DNA of 64,000 nucleotides from an uncultured Aquimarina sp. (GTDB lineage Bacteria; Bacteroidota; Bacteroidia; Flavobacteriales; Flavobacteriaceae), in the NCBI GenBank assembly GCA_947497175.1, contig CANMFM010000008.1, positions 62,001 through 126,000 on the forward strand, given 5' to 3'. Position numbers and translations under genes: made by a program. This document shows, one piece after another, positions 44,768 to 53,955 of this stretch. Under the pieces are notes generated by a model that did no database searches, was not told the origin of the DNA, and was given only the letters and a program-made list of their open reading frames with translations. Position 1 is the stretch's first letter. Each line of letters starts with the position of its first letter.

Positions 44768-46840
44768 ATGCCTACAAAATTACTTTATTTCTTACATTTT
44801 ATACTGCTCTTTGTATTATGTTCATCATGTTCAAAGGATTCATCTATATTGAGTGAGAGTCAACAAGAATGGTTACAAAAACAAGATAGCATTAAAGTAG
44901 CTATTTATCCATTTCACCCGCCATACCAAATTATAAATCAAGAAGGTAACGTAGACGGAGTTTTCACAGAATATCTTGAGTTGGTTGAAAAAAAAATCGG
45001 ATATAATTTTCACCAGAAAATTTATACTACGTGGCCCGATCTCATGAGCGATGTAAGAGACGAAAAGGTGGACATAATTGTTGAAATACACCCTACACCA
45101 GAAAGAAAAAAAAATCTGAACTTTTATGCTTTTTTATTCGAAAGCCCCCATGTGATTGTTGCCAGAAAAAAAGATCAAATCAGCGACAACATATCAGAGT
45201 ATGTAGACAAAACTGTTGTATTGCCCAAAGATTATGCTATAGCAGAAATTTTGAAAACTAAATACCAAAACCTGAATATCGAAATCGGCGGAATGGACGA
45301 TTTGGCATGTTTACAAAAGTTGAATTCTGGACAATATGATACCTATATAGGCCCGAAAGCAGTGGTTCATTATTTAATAAGAACAAAAAACCTAAATAAT
45401 TTAAGGATTGTAGGAGAAACTAACCTTACCTATAAAACGGGGATTGCTGTCTTCAAAAAAAACAAAAATCTTAACGAAATTATCTCCAGGGCAACTAAAG
45501 CCATAACTCGAAAAGAGAAGCAAATTATTCTAGACAATTGGATCTTTAATGTGGTGACCCCGTTTTATCAAAAAACAATATTTTGGGTAATTTTCTCATT
45601 TGGTATTGTGCTTCTATTATTGACTATATTATTAATTAACAGATATCTCAAGTTTAAAATAAAGCAAAAGACAAGAGAACTTCGTATCGCAAAAGAAAAT
45701 GCTGAGAATAGTAATAAGCTTAAAACAAATTTTATAAATAACATATCTCATGAAATCAGAACACCAATGAATGGTATCATGGGATTTTCTGAATTTCTTA
45801 ATGATGCTGAAATAACTCCTGAGCAAAGAAAAAATTATACCGACATTATTATCAGTAGCGGCAAACAATTAATGGATGTGATCGATGATATCATGGAAAT
45901 TTCTAAATTACAATCTAAACAATTTGAAATTATAGAAGAAGAAACCATGCTGCATGATTTGTTTCAAAAGCTTATTTCTACATTTGAAAAAACTGCCAAA
46001 GAAAAAAATATAACATTTAACTATGAAACTACACTACCTAAAGAAAACGCTCTTGTATTGATTGATAGAACTAAAGTTGAAAAAATTTTAAGTAAGCTTA
46101 TTGATAATGCCATCAAGTTTACCGCTAAGGGGTTTGTAAAAATCACCAGTGAAATAATAAAAAATCAATTAGTTATTACTGTTGAAGATACAGGGATAGG
46201 AATTAATCCTGAAGATCAAACAATCATTTTCAACAGTTTTTCTCAATCAGAAAAAGAAATCGCCAGAACTTATGGTGGTTTAGGATTAGGACTTACCATT
46301 GCCAAGGAAAATGCCGATTTAATTAAAGGGAAGATTTTGTTCACATCTACACTCGAAAAAGGCTCTTCTTTTCAACTTTTGATACCGTATCATCCAATTA
46401 TTGACTCCAATAAAAATACTATGAAATCAGATTCTGATGAAAATTTAGTTAAACCATTTAAGCATGTAATCTTAATAGCAGAAGATGGTGAGGTGAATTT
46501 CTTGTTTTTAAAAACACTTCTACAAAAAATGAAGGGTTATAAATTTGTAATTCACAGAGCAGAAAACGGCAAAAAAGCTGTTGACATCTGTGAAAACAAT
46601 GAAAATATCGATTTGGTCTTAATGGACATCAAAATGCCTATCATGGATGGATATGTAGCCACAAGAAAAATAAAGAAATTAAGACCTGGTTTACCAGTAA
46701 TCGCTCAGACAGCATATTCGACTCAAGAGGATATTAAAAGAGCATTAAATGCAGGTTGTGATGATTTTGTTTCAAAACCAGTCGATCACAAAATTCTAAA
46801 ACCAATGCTGAAAAAATATTTTACTTTCTTTCAAAGTTAA
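44768..46840 (+). CDS. SBP_bac_3 hybrid sensor kinase, complete (copy 3)
   Basis: 690 aa. Lipobox CSSC, periplasmic SBP_bac_3 domain (IKVAIYPFHPPYQII, RKKNLNFYAFLFESPH), membrane helix near 275-298. H-box NISHEIRTPMNGIMGFSEFL has H328; ATPase has DNAIKFTAKGF, DTGIGINPED and YGGLGLGLTIAKEN. The receiver has AEDGEVNFLFLKTLL, the Asp in VLMDIKMPIMDGY and the SKPV lysine. It is the only one of the three with every catalytic residue. No DNA-binding output domain is encoded nearby in the triplet. Confidence 0.93.
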   Translation: MPTKLLYFLHFILLFVLCSSCSKDSSILSESQQEWLQKQDSIKVAIYPFHPPYQIINQEGNVDGVFTEYLELVEKKIGYNFHQKIYTTWPDLMSDVRDEKVDIIVEIHPTPERKKNLNFYAFLFESPHVIVARKKDQISDNISEYVDKTVVLPKDYAIAEILKTKYQNLNIEIGGMDDLACLQKLNSGQYDTYIGPKAVVHYLIRTKNLNNLRIVGETNLTYKTGIAVFKKNKNLNEIISRATKAITRKEKQIILDNWIFNVVTPFYQKTIFWVIFSFGIVLLLLTILLINRYLKFKIKQKTRELRIAKENAENSNKLKTNFINNISHEIRTPMNGIMGFSEFLNDAEITPEQRKNYTDIIISSGKQLMDVIDDIMEISKLQSKQFEIIEEETMLHDLFQKLISTFEKTAKEKNITFNYETTLPKENALVLIDRTKVEKILSKLIDNAIKFTAKGFVKITSEIIKNQLVITVEDTGIGINPEDQTIIFNSFSQSEKEIARTYGGLGLGLTIAKENADLIKGKILFTSTLEKGSSFQLLIPYHPIIDSNKNTMKSDSDENLVKPFKHVILIAEDGEVNFLFLKTLLQKMKGYKFVIHRAENGKKAVDICENNENIDLVLMDIKMPIMDGYVATRKIKKLRPGLPVIAQTAYSTQEDIKRALNAGCDDFVSKPVDHKILKPMLKKYFTFFQS

Positions 46841-46855
46841 TACTACGTTTTGGCA

Positions 46856-47677
46856 ATGTTGAAACAACAATATGAAGGATTTTTGGGTAGTAACTCTATA
46901 AGTAACTCTGATTCTTTTTTGGGTGTATCTCTTTTTGATTGTAGAGAGCTATTCAAAAGCTCATCGCTACCTGACATCCTAAATTTGGCCCTTAACGATA
47001 ATGAAGTTTTGGGGAAACGAATCGAGTATTTTTTTGAATTCTGTATTGATACTTCTCAGAACTATAAGGTAATTGCTAAAAACATTCAGGTATTTAAACA
47101 AAAAATTACCATCGGAGAACTTGATTTTTTAATAGAAGATCTTCTTAACGGAGGACTTATGCATATTGAATTGGTCTATAAATTTTATGTCTAAGATCCC
47201 AATATCAATGAGGAAATGCATAAATGGATTGGCCCAAATCGCAGGGATTCTTTGCTTCAAAAGATTGAAAAGTTAAAGAACAAACAACTTCCACTACTTC
47301 ATACACCTGAAACCAATGATATGTTAAAAAAATTAAATATAGAAGGCAATCGTATTCTTCAATATTCTTGCTATTTGGCTAATTTATTTGTTCCACATTC
47401 TTTAAAGCATAAAAATTTCACCTATGTTAATAATGATTGCATTGTAGGATATTGGATAAAATTTGAAGCGTTTGCTTCGAAAAAATATGCGTCTGGGCAA
47501 TTTCACATCCCTATAAAACAAAATTGGGTCGTAGCCCCTAAATACTGTGATAACTGGTTTTCTTATAGTGATATTTATCAACAACTTTATCTTCAATATC
47601 TACAAAAAAAATCTCCGTTATTATGGATGAATAACGGAGATGGTTCTTATGAACGTTTTTTTGTAGTTTGGTGGTAA
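46856..47677 (+). pseudogene. DUF1853-family gene interrupted by an in-frame stop
   Basis: The stretch from ATG 46856 to TAA 47675 reads as one DUF1853-like protein of about 273 codons except for TAA at 47192-47194. Before it, RIEYFFEFCI, IGELDFLIED and HIELVYKFYV are family landmarks; right after it, in the same frame, come DPNINEEMHKWIGPNRRDSL and IEKLKNKQLPLL, which normally continue the same domain. The stop probably replaced a Tyr-type codon (TAT or TAC to TAA). No frameshift is needed. The rest of the frame shows no further damage, so the change is recent, an error in the assembly, or tolerated. An upstream TTG at 46850 is in frame but is not favoured. Confidence 0.85.
47604..47641 (-). 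terminator. Intrinsic terminator of the MoxR-VWA operon, inside the opposite gene
   Basis: ATCTCCGTTATT (47611-47622) and AATAACGGAGAT (47630-47641) form a perfect 12-bp stem with a 7-nt loop. On the minus strand it is followed by a run of seven T (complement of A at 47604-47610). This is a textbook terminator for the genes ending at 47679, but it lies within the last codons of the DUF1853 reading frame. Confidence 0.88.
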
Positions 47678-47678
47678 G

Positions 47679-49142
47679 TTATAACCCACTTATATAACTA
47701 CCATAAAGATCTTTGAAATGAAAACCTTCTGAAAGTCTATGTTTACTCAATTTTTTATATTCAACCAATCCCCATAACAAAAATTCTTTTATAAAATACG
47801 CATCCTTTTTATCAATTTCGGGTTGATATTCTTTAATTAAATCGTTTAGAGGAGTAATCGAATCTAATTTTTTCATGTACTCTTGGTCGGATATGTCATC
47901 CAATAATTCGATACCACTTTCTTCAAAAAACCAATTGATTACATCTTGATACGGGCTTTCAAAATCTTCTTTCTCTAACTTTTCTATTTTCGGAAAATAA
48001 TTTGAGAACAACGTTTTTACCGCTTCAGTAATTAAGGTTTGTGCAACAGATGCTGCTCCTTCTTGTTCTCCTTCATATACCAATTCTACTTTACCAGTTA
48101 TAGAAGGAATTACCCCGATAAAATCACTCAACCTTAATAGAGTACTTGTATCACCAGTTTTTAGTGCTCTGTATTCTGCTGTACTTAAAAGATTTTCATA
48201 AGCAGTTATGCTCATTCGTGCACTAATCCCACTTTTATGATCTATAAATTCGCTTTGGCGCGCCTGAAAACTAATTTGTTCTAAGAGATCCTTTGCGATA
48301 TCTGGAACATATACTAAATCACTCTGTCTCGAATCGAGCTTAGCCTCTTGCTGAGTTATGGTTTTCGCAATTTCTATAGTTTCGGGATAATGCGTCAGGA
48401 TTTGGGAGCCTATTCTATCTTTTAGAGGAGTAACGATACTTCCTCTGTTCGTATAATCTTCTGGATTAGCAGTAAATACAAACTGGATATCCAATGGTAA
48501 TCTTAACTTAAATCCTCTGATCTGAATATCCCCTTCTTGTAAAATATTAAATAAAGCCACCTGGATTCGAGCTTGTAAATCAGGCAATTCATTAATCACA
48601 AAAATACAACGATTTGCTCTTGGGATCATTCCAAAATGAATTACGCGATCATCTGCATAACTTAACTTTAAATTCGCAGCTTTTATAGGATCCACATCTC
48701 CAATAATATCGGCTACTGTAACATCTGGTGTTGCTAATTTTTCTGCAAACCGATCGGATCGATGTAACCAAGTGATAGGAGTATCATCTCCTTTTTCTTC
48801 TAATAGAGTAACGGCATATCTCGAAATCGGGTTGAAAGGATCATCGTTAATTTCTGAGCCATTCACTACTGGTATCCACTCATCCAGTAAATTAATCATT
48901 TGTCTTGCAAGTCGGGTTTTTGCCTGCCCTCGTAGCCCCAACAAATTAATATTATGTCTGGAAAGAATAGCTCTTTCTAATTCGGGAATCACCGTATTCT
49001 CGTATCCATGAATGCCGGTAAAAGTTTCTTGGTTAGTACTGATTTTTGTTCTTAGATTATCTCTTAATTCATCTTTAATAGATTTACTTTTATATTCAGA
49101 TGTTTTTAGTTGACCTAAAGTTTTTATAGTATCAATTTTCAT
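47679..49142 (-). CDS. MoxR/BchI-like AAA+ ATPase
   Basis: 487 aa. Walker A reads GLRGQAKTR near residue 60, with GQAKT as in the MoxR group; Walker B is CIFVINELPDL near residue 180, followed by PLDIQFVFTANPEDYTNRG (sensor 1). Such ATPases act with VWA proteins as chaperones or metal-insertion partners. The paired VWA gene lies 52 bp upstream on the same strand. The C-terminal part (about 330-487) is a helical lid plus a lineage-specific extension. Confidence 0.88.
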   Translation of the reverse strand: MKIDTIKTLGQLKTSEYKSKSIKDELRDNLRTKISTNQETFTGIHGYENTVIPELERAILSRHNINLLGLRGQAKTRLARQMINLLDEWIPVVNGSEINDDPFNPISRYAVTLLEEKGDDTPITWLHRSDRFAEKLATPDVTVADIIGDVDPIKAANLKLSYADDRVIHFGMIPRANRCIFVINELPDLQARIQVALFNILQEGDIQIRGFKLRLPLDIQFVFTANPEDYTNRGSIVTPLKDRIGSQILTHYPETIEIAKTITQQEAKLDSRQSDLVYVPDIAKDLLEQISFQARQSEFIDHKSGISARMSITAYENLLSTAEYRALKTGDTSTLLRLSDFIGVIPSITGKVELVYEGEQEGAASVAQTLITEAVKTLFSNYFPKIEKLEKEDFESPYQDVINWFFEESGIELLDDISDQEYMKKLDSITPLNDLIKEYQPEIDKKDAYFIKEFLLWGLVEYKKLSKHRLSEGFHFKDLYGSYISGL

Positions 49143-49194
49143 AGGTGTTTATATCTTTATAGCAATAAATTTTAATTCAAAGTTTGTAACTGGT

Positions 49195-50325
49195 CTAGCC
49201 TTTTATTCTTTTTCTTCTGTTGGTTTCATAGTCTTCAAAAATCATTTCTCCCAAGCCTTTAAGACCTGTATAAAACGCTTTGCCCTGATTAGCATAAGTA
49301 AACTCTCTTACAAATTGCATCAAATACGGGTCTTGAGCAATCATAAAAGTCGTAATCGGAATATGAAGTCGACGTGCTTGTTGAGCCATCATATAACATT
49401 TATTAACAATATGCCTATCTAAACCATTACTATTTTTATAGTATTGCCCATCTGGCATTCTAAGGCAGCTAGGTTTACCATCAGTGATCATAAAGATTTG
49501 TTTATTGGTATTACGCTTTCTACGTAGCATATCCATTGCTAATTGTAATCCGGCTACTGTGTTTGTATGATACGGACCTACCTGCAAATATGGAAGATCC
49601 TTAATTGCAATTGGCCAGGCATCGTTTCCAAAAACTAAAATATCAATAGTATCTTTGGGGTATCTAGTGGTGATTAATTCTGCCAGTGCCATTGCGACTT
49701 TTTTTGCGGGCGTAATACGATCTTCTCCATACAAAATCATACTGTGACTAATATCAATCATTAGTACTGTACTCATTTGTGCTTTATATTGCGTTTCCTC
49801 GACTACCAGATCATCTTCGGTAAGGTTAAGAGCTCCAATTCCATGATTGATTTGAGCATTTTTTAGGCTCTCTGTCATAGAGATACGTTCTAAAGAGTCT
49901 CCATATTGATAGTTTCTAAATTCTCCGGCATGCTCATCCCCCCGACCAGTATAATTTGTACGATGATTTCCTGCGCCACTACGCTTTAATTTACCAAAAA
50001 TCTGATCTAAGGCTCGTTTACGTATAGCTTGTTCTGTTTTTGCGGTAATAGACATTTTTCCATTTCCGTTGGGTTTTATTTCTTCTCGAATATATCCCTT
50101 TTTCTTCAGGTCTTCAACAAAATCATCCAAGGTGTAATCTTCATCGGTTAATTGATATTCTTTATCAAGTTCTTTCATCCAATCTAAGGCCTCATCAAGA
50201 TCTCCAGAAGTATGAGTAATTATTTCTTGAAAAATATCAAAGAGTTTATCGAACGGAGATTGTTCTGGGGCTTCATAAACTTTAAAGCTGAAACCTTTTC
50301 TGAAAATTTTATTTTTCTCTTTCAT
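49195..50325 (-). CDS. VWA-domain protein (partner of the MoxR-like ATPase)
   Basis: 376 aa. The VWA domain begins with MIDISHSMIL, which gives the MIDAS DxSxS; the Thr is probably in HTNTVAGLQLA and the last Asp in ITDGKPS. The N-terminal half is helical and charged, with GRGDEHAGEFRNY before the VWA core, similar to BchD/CoxE-type proteins. No signal peptide or membrane helix. It is the first gene of the pair with the AAA+ ATPase, ended by the terminator at 47604-47641. Confidence 0.88.
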   Translation of the reverse strand: MKEKNKIFRKGFSFKVYEAPEQSPFDKLFDIFQEIITHTSGDLDEALDWMKELDKEYQLTDEDYTLDDFVEDLKKKGYIREEIKPNGNGKMSITAKTEQAIRKRALDQIFGKLKRSGAGNHRTNYTGRGDEHAGEFRNYQYGDSLERISMTESLKNAQINHGIGALNLTEDDLVVEETQYKAQMSTVLMIDISHSMILYGEDRITPAKKVAMALAELITTRYPKDTIDILVFGNDAWPIAIKDLPYLQVGPYHTNTVAGLQLAMDMLRRKRNTNKQIFMITDGKPSCLRMPDGQYYKNSNGLDRHIVNKCYMMAQQARRLHIPITTFMIAQDPYLMQFVREFTYANQGKAFYTGLKGLGEMIFEDYETNRRKRIKG

Positions 50326-50462
50326 ACATTAAAGTTAGCATATTTTATAAAAGATTGGGATACCTAACGCGTTGAAGAAATCAGAATTAACATTTGTTTT
50401 GGATAATTATAGATAAAAACCAACATATAGATACAATAGGATTACTTTTTAATTACTATTGT

Positions 50463-50470
50463 TATCTTTG
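50463..50470 (+). promoter_or_regulatory. Candidate -7 promoter element of the M28 peptidase gene
   Basis: TATCTTTG matches TAnnTTTG exactly, 55 bp before the ATG at 50518. The expected TTG at 17-21 bp is absent, so it is only half a promoter. Confidence 0.4.
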
Positions 50471-50517
50471 AAAATAAAGCCAAAATAAATATCCAACAAA
50501 TATTATTTATTACAATT

Positions 50518-52014
50518 ATGGATCACACATCATACGTATTTACAAAAAGACATATGCTACTTTCTTTATTTTTTATCTTTTCGTTCTCAATTACAGCTCA
50601 GGATGAAGTTGAAAAAGTAACGTCTACAGTTTCTAAAAGTAAAATTGAAGGACATATTTATTTTCTGGCTTCAGATGAATTAAAGGGAAGACAAACAGGT
50701 TCTCAAGAAAATAAAATTGCCGCTCAATATTTAGCAAATACGTTAAGAAGCTATGGGGTAAAACCTATACCAGATACTAATCACTATTTGCAACATGTTA
50801 CACTTGAAAAGGTTTCTGCTGCAACAAAAACTACATTGAAAACAGAAGGTATTTCTCTTGATGAAATTTTTACTCTAAACAAGATAAATACGACATATAA
50901 AGGAAAAGCTGTTTTTTTAAACCATGGATTAGAAGAAGATTATAAAAATGTAGATGTTACTGGAAAGTACGTTATATGCAGTGTCGGAAGCAAAGATAAT
51001 AACGCAATAAGAGCCGCTTTTTCAAAAACCAAAGAGAAAAGAAAGCTGGCTAAAGCAAAAGGGGCATTAGGCATTATAGAGGTATGCACCCTAGACAAAC
51101 CTACTGCAGCTCAAATAGCGCATTATCTTAATGGCGAAAGTATGTCGCTTCCAAATTCTGTAAAAAAAGAAGAAGATACGTTTACACACTTATGGATCAA
51201 TGATGAAAAAGAAGAGATACATCAACTTTTTACAGATAAAAAAGATGTTAATATAGACATAACGGTCGAAGGTATTGAACGAAGTACTGTATATTCTCAA
51301 AATGTTATTGGTATTGTTGAAGGATCTGATCCAAAACTTAAAGATGAATACATCATCTATTCTGCTCATTATGACCATATAGGGATTGGTAAACCGGTTG
51401 AAAATGATTCTATTTATAACGGAGCCAGAGATAATGCTGTAGGAACTGTTACCGTACTCTCTGCGGCAGAAAATATAGCGAAATACCCAACCAAAAGGTC
51501 AGCGATCTTTATCCTTTTTACGGGAGAAGAAAAAGGATTATTAGGTAGTAAATGGTATGTAGAACATCCCGTAATTCCTTTAGAAAAAATGGTTTATTGT
51601 TTTAATAGTGATAATGGAGGATATAATGATACCTCAAAGGCAACTATTATCGGACTAGGTAGAACCACAGCAAAAAATGACATTGTAGAAGCTGTCAAAA
51701 AATTTGGTTTAGAAGCTATTGATGATCCTGCACCAGAGCAAGGGTTATTCGATCGATCAGATAACGTTAATTTTGCTGCCAAAGGTATTCCCGCGCCTAC
51801 ATTTAGCATGGGGTTTACATCATTTAATGAAGAAATCACAAAATACTATCATCAGGTAACTGATAATCCCGATTCTTTAGATTATAACTATTTGTTTACG
51901 TTTTTTCAATCCTATGTGCTGGCCTGTAGAAAAATAGCGAATAACCCTTCAACTCCTTTTTGGATTGAAGGTGATAAATATTATAAAGCAGGAACCAAAT
52001 TATATAAAAAATAA
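50518..52014 (+). CDS. M28-family zinc metallopeptidase
   Basis: 498 aa with a signal segment (about 13-28, SITAQ). A PA-type insert (about 110-255) precedes the M28 catalytic core, which has YSAHYDHIG (first zinc His), GARDNAVGT (bridging Asp), FTGEEKGLLGS (catalytic Glu pair) and a late GFTSFNEEITKYYHQVTD (last His). Secreted members act as aminopeptidases. It is followed after 14 bp by a serine hydrolase reading frame whose ATG is at 52047. Confidence 0.9.
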   Translation: MDHTSYVFTKRHMLLSLFFIFSFSITAQDEVEKVTSTVSKSKIEGHIYFLASDELKGRQTGSQENKIAAQYLANTLRSYGVKPIPDTNHYLQHVTLEKVSAATKTTLKTEGISLDEIFTLNKINTTYKGKAVFLNHGLEEDYKNVDVTGKYVICSVGSKDNNAIRAAFSKTKEKRKLAKAKGALGIIEVCTLDKPTAAQIAHYLNGESMSLPNSVKKEEDTFTHLWINDEKEEIHQLFTDKKDVNIDITVEGIERSTVYSQNVIGIVEGSDPKLKDEYIIYSAHYDHIGIGKPVENDSIYNGARDNAVGTVTVLSAAENIAKYPTKRSAIFILFTGEEKGLLGSKWYVEHPVIPLEKMVYCFNSDNGGYNDTSKATIIGLGRTTAKNDIVEAVKKFGLEAIDDPAPEQGLFDRSDNVNFAAKGIPAPTFSMGFTSFNEEITKYYHQVTDNPDSLDYNYLFTFFQSYVLACRKIANNPSTPFWIEGDKYYKAGTKLYKK

Positions 52015-52046
52015 CGTAGACCCATTGATTGTTATCTCAAAATCTT

Positions 52047-53291
52047 ATGAAAACTGTCGTAATACTATTTATATTTGCTACGTTTATCACTTCGTGCTCT
52101 GAAGAAAGTCCTTTAGAAACTGCATTAAAATCAGATTCTAAGCATATCCAAAAGGTAATGCAAAATCTTGATGAGCATGAACTTCAAATTATATATACTC
52201 AGATCGATAGGGATAAAAACGGAAAGCCTAATTTTAAAGATTTTGAGTTTAATGTTAACGATAGTCTATACTTTTACCCTGCAAGTTCTGTAAAACTCCC
52301 TGTTGCCTTAATAACTTTAGAAAAATTAAAAATATTACAAGATAAGGGAATCAATATCGATAGAAAAACCCGTTTTAAAACGCAGAATGACACGCTGTAC
52401 ACTTCTATTGAAAAGTCTATTACAGATATCTTTGCTGTAAGTTCTAATCAAGCATATAATCGTTTATTCGAGTTCTTAGGACAAGATAGTATCAATTCGA
52501 ATTTAAAATCTAAAAATCTCAAGGGTAGAATTTCTCATCGATTATCTACATTTCACTCTCATAATTTAAAAACACAACCATTAATATTCAAAGATAGAAA
52601 TCAAGATAGTATTTTGATCTACAAACAAGAAAGTATTGAAAATTTGCCTCTTCCAAAATTAGCCATGAAAAGACTTTTAAAAGGAAAAGGATACATCTAT
52701 AATGATACGTTGATCCCTCGCCCTAAAGATTTTTCTGAAAAGAACTATCTCCCGCTAAGATCATTACACGATATGATGAAGCGTATACAGTTTCCTGAAA
52801 TGTATTCAGAATCGCAACGCTTCAAAATCACCCCTGATGATTATGATTTTGTCATAAAAGCAATGAGTATGGTACCACGCGAGGCTGGATACGACAAAAA
52901 AACATATTATGATTCTTTTGGTAAGTTTTTCGTCTATGGCGATACAAAGAAAGATATTCCCAAAAACATCAAAATCTACAATAAAGTTGGAAACGCTTAT
53001 GGTTATCTTACAGATTGTTCTTACATCAAAGACACAAAAAATAATATTGAATTTATGCTCTCAGCCACAATTCATGTGAACAAAAATGGTATTTATAACG
53101 ATAATGATTATGAATATTTTGAAATTGGCATTCCTTTCTTAGCACAATTAGGAAGAGAGATCTACACGCTTCAAAAAAAGAACACTAAATCCATACGAAA
53201 ATTACGGTATTTTATCAAAAACATAATTATTAAGCCAAAAGGCCTTATTTTTAGTAAAATTTTACTCTTTTTTAACAAAATAATATCATAA
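52047..53291 (+). CDS. Beta-lactamase-like serine hydrolase lipoprotein
   Basis: 414 aa from ATG 52047, which gives a clean lipobox (FITSC, C17); an in-frame TTG at 52029 is rejected. SxxK is present as SSVK in YPASSVKLPVALITL. The SDN-type motif is SSN (AVSSNQAYNRLFEFL) and the KTG-type motif is KVG (YNKVGNAYGYLTD). These changes and the long insert argue against a true beta-lactamase and for a related secreted serine hydrolase or transpeptidase-like enzyme. The substrate is unknown. Confidence 0.8.
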   Translation: MKTVVILFIFATFITSCSEESPLETALKSDSKHIQKVMQNLDEHELQIIYTQIDRDKNGKPNFKDFEFNVNDSLYFYPASSVKLPVALITLEKLKILQDKGINIDRKTRFKTQNDTLYTSIEKSITDIFAVSSNQAYNRLFEFLGQDSINSNLKSKNLKGRISHRLSTFHSHNLKTQPLIFKDRNQDSILIYKQESIENLPLPKLAMKRLLKGKGYIYNDTLIPRPKDFSEKNYLPLRSLHDMMKRIQFPEMYSESQRFKITPDDYDFVIKAMSMVPREAGYDKKTYYDSFGKFFVYGDTKKDIPKNIKIYNKVGNAYGYLTDCSYIKDTKNNIEFMLSATIHVNKNGIYNDNDYEYFEIGIPFLAQLGREIYTLQKKNTKSIRKLRYFIKNIIIKPKGLIFSKILLFFNKIIS

Positions 53292-53432
53292 AGAGCGCTT
53301 TTATGCGTTAATTTTATAGAACCCCTATGTAGATTAATTGTTAATGCACTATTACAAATACATATGAAAAAACACGTAAAACTTAAATAATTACATACTC
53401 TATATAGCATGTAATTATCAAAACCCCAAAAT

Positions 53433-53792
53433 ATGAAAAATTACATACTACCCCTGCTGCTATTTTTGTGGATACAATCGTATCCGAACATTTTTGAATA
53501 TCAAATATCGTCATCTCCTACAGATGAAATTCAAAACCCAAGAGAACGTAAACTTTCGGCCCAGGAAGAAAAACAAAGGGGTATTGATCTTTTAGCAAAT
53601 CAAATTATTGAAAATATAGACGGCATTGATTTAAGAAAAATGGCAAGGTCAGCAATCTTTGAAACATCATACGGTTTTAGATGGAAAATGGTTAATTTAC
53701 ACACGGGTAAAAAAATTATAATTAAAGTCGATAAAAATTTTAAACTGATTTCTGCAAGAACAGGAGATAATACTAAAATCATTACACCTTAA
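53433..53792 (+). CDS. Small secreted hypothetical protein
   Basis: 119 aa, not recognised. A hydrophobic N-terminus (MKNYILPLLLFLWIQSYP) could be a signal peptide; a basic, charged middle (PRERKLSAQEEKQRG) and a beta-rich C-terminus (RWKMVNLHTGKKIIIKVDKN) follow. No neighbour suggests a role. Confidence 0.55.
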   Translation: MKNYILPLLLFLWIQSYPNIFEYQISSSPTDEIQNPRERKLSAQEEKQRGIDLLANQIIENIDGIDLRKMARSAIFETSYGFRWKMVNLHTGKKIIIKVDKNFKLISARTGDNTKIITP

Positions 53793-53902
53793 AATTATGA
53801 ATAATACTATTCTTTCGAAGGATATGTTCTATACACTTCAATTTTGATATGGTTTTATCATTCCTGAAGGCACTTCTGTTTACTTAACACCGTTTTAAGA
53901 CT

Positions 53903-53929
53903 TTGTCACTTTCATTTTATTTACTTTAG
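53903..53929 (+). promoter_or_regulatory. Bacteroidota-type promoter of the MBL-fold gene
   Basis: TTG (53903-53905), a 16-bp spacer and TACTTTAG (53922-53929), one base from TAnnTTTG. It lies 34 bp before the GTG start at 53956. Confidence 0.45.
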
Positions 53930-53955
53930 ACGTTATAAAGTAAATACATTAATTA

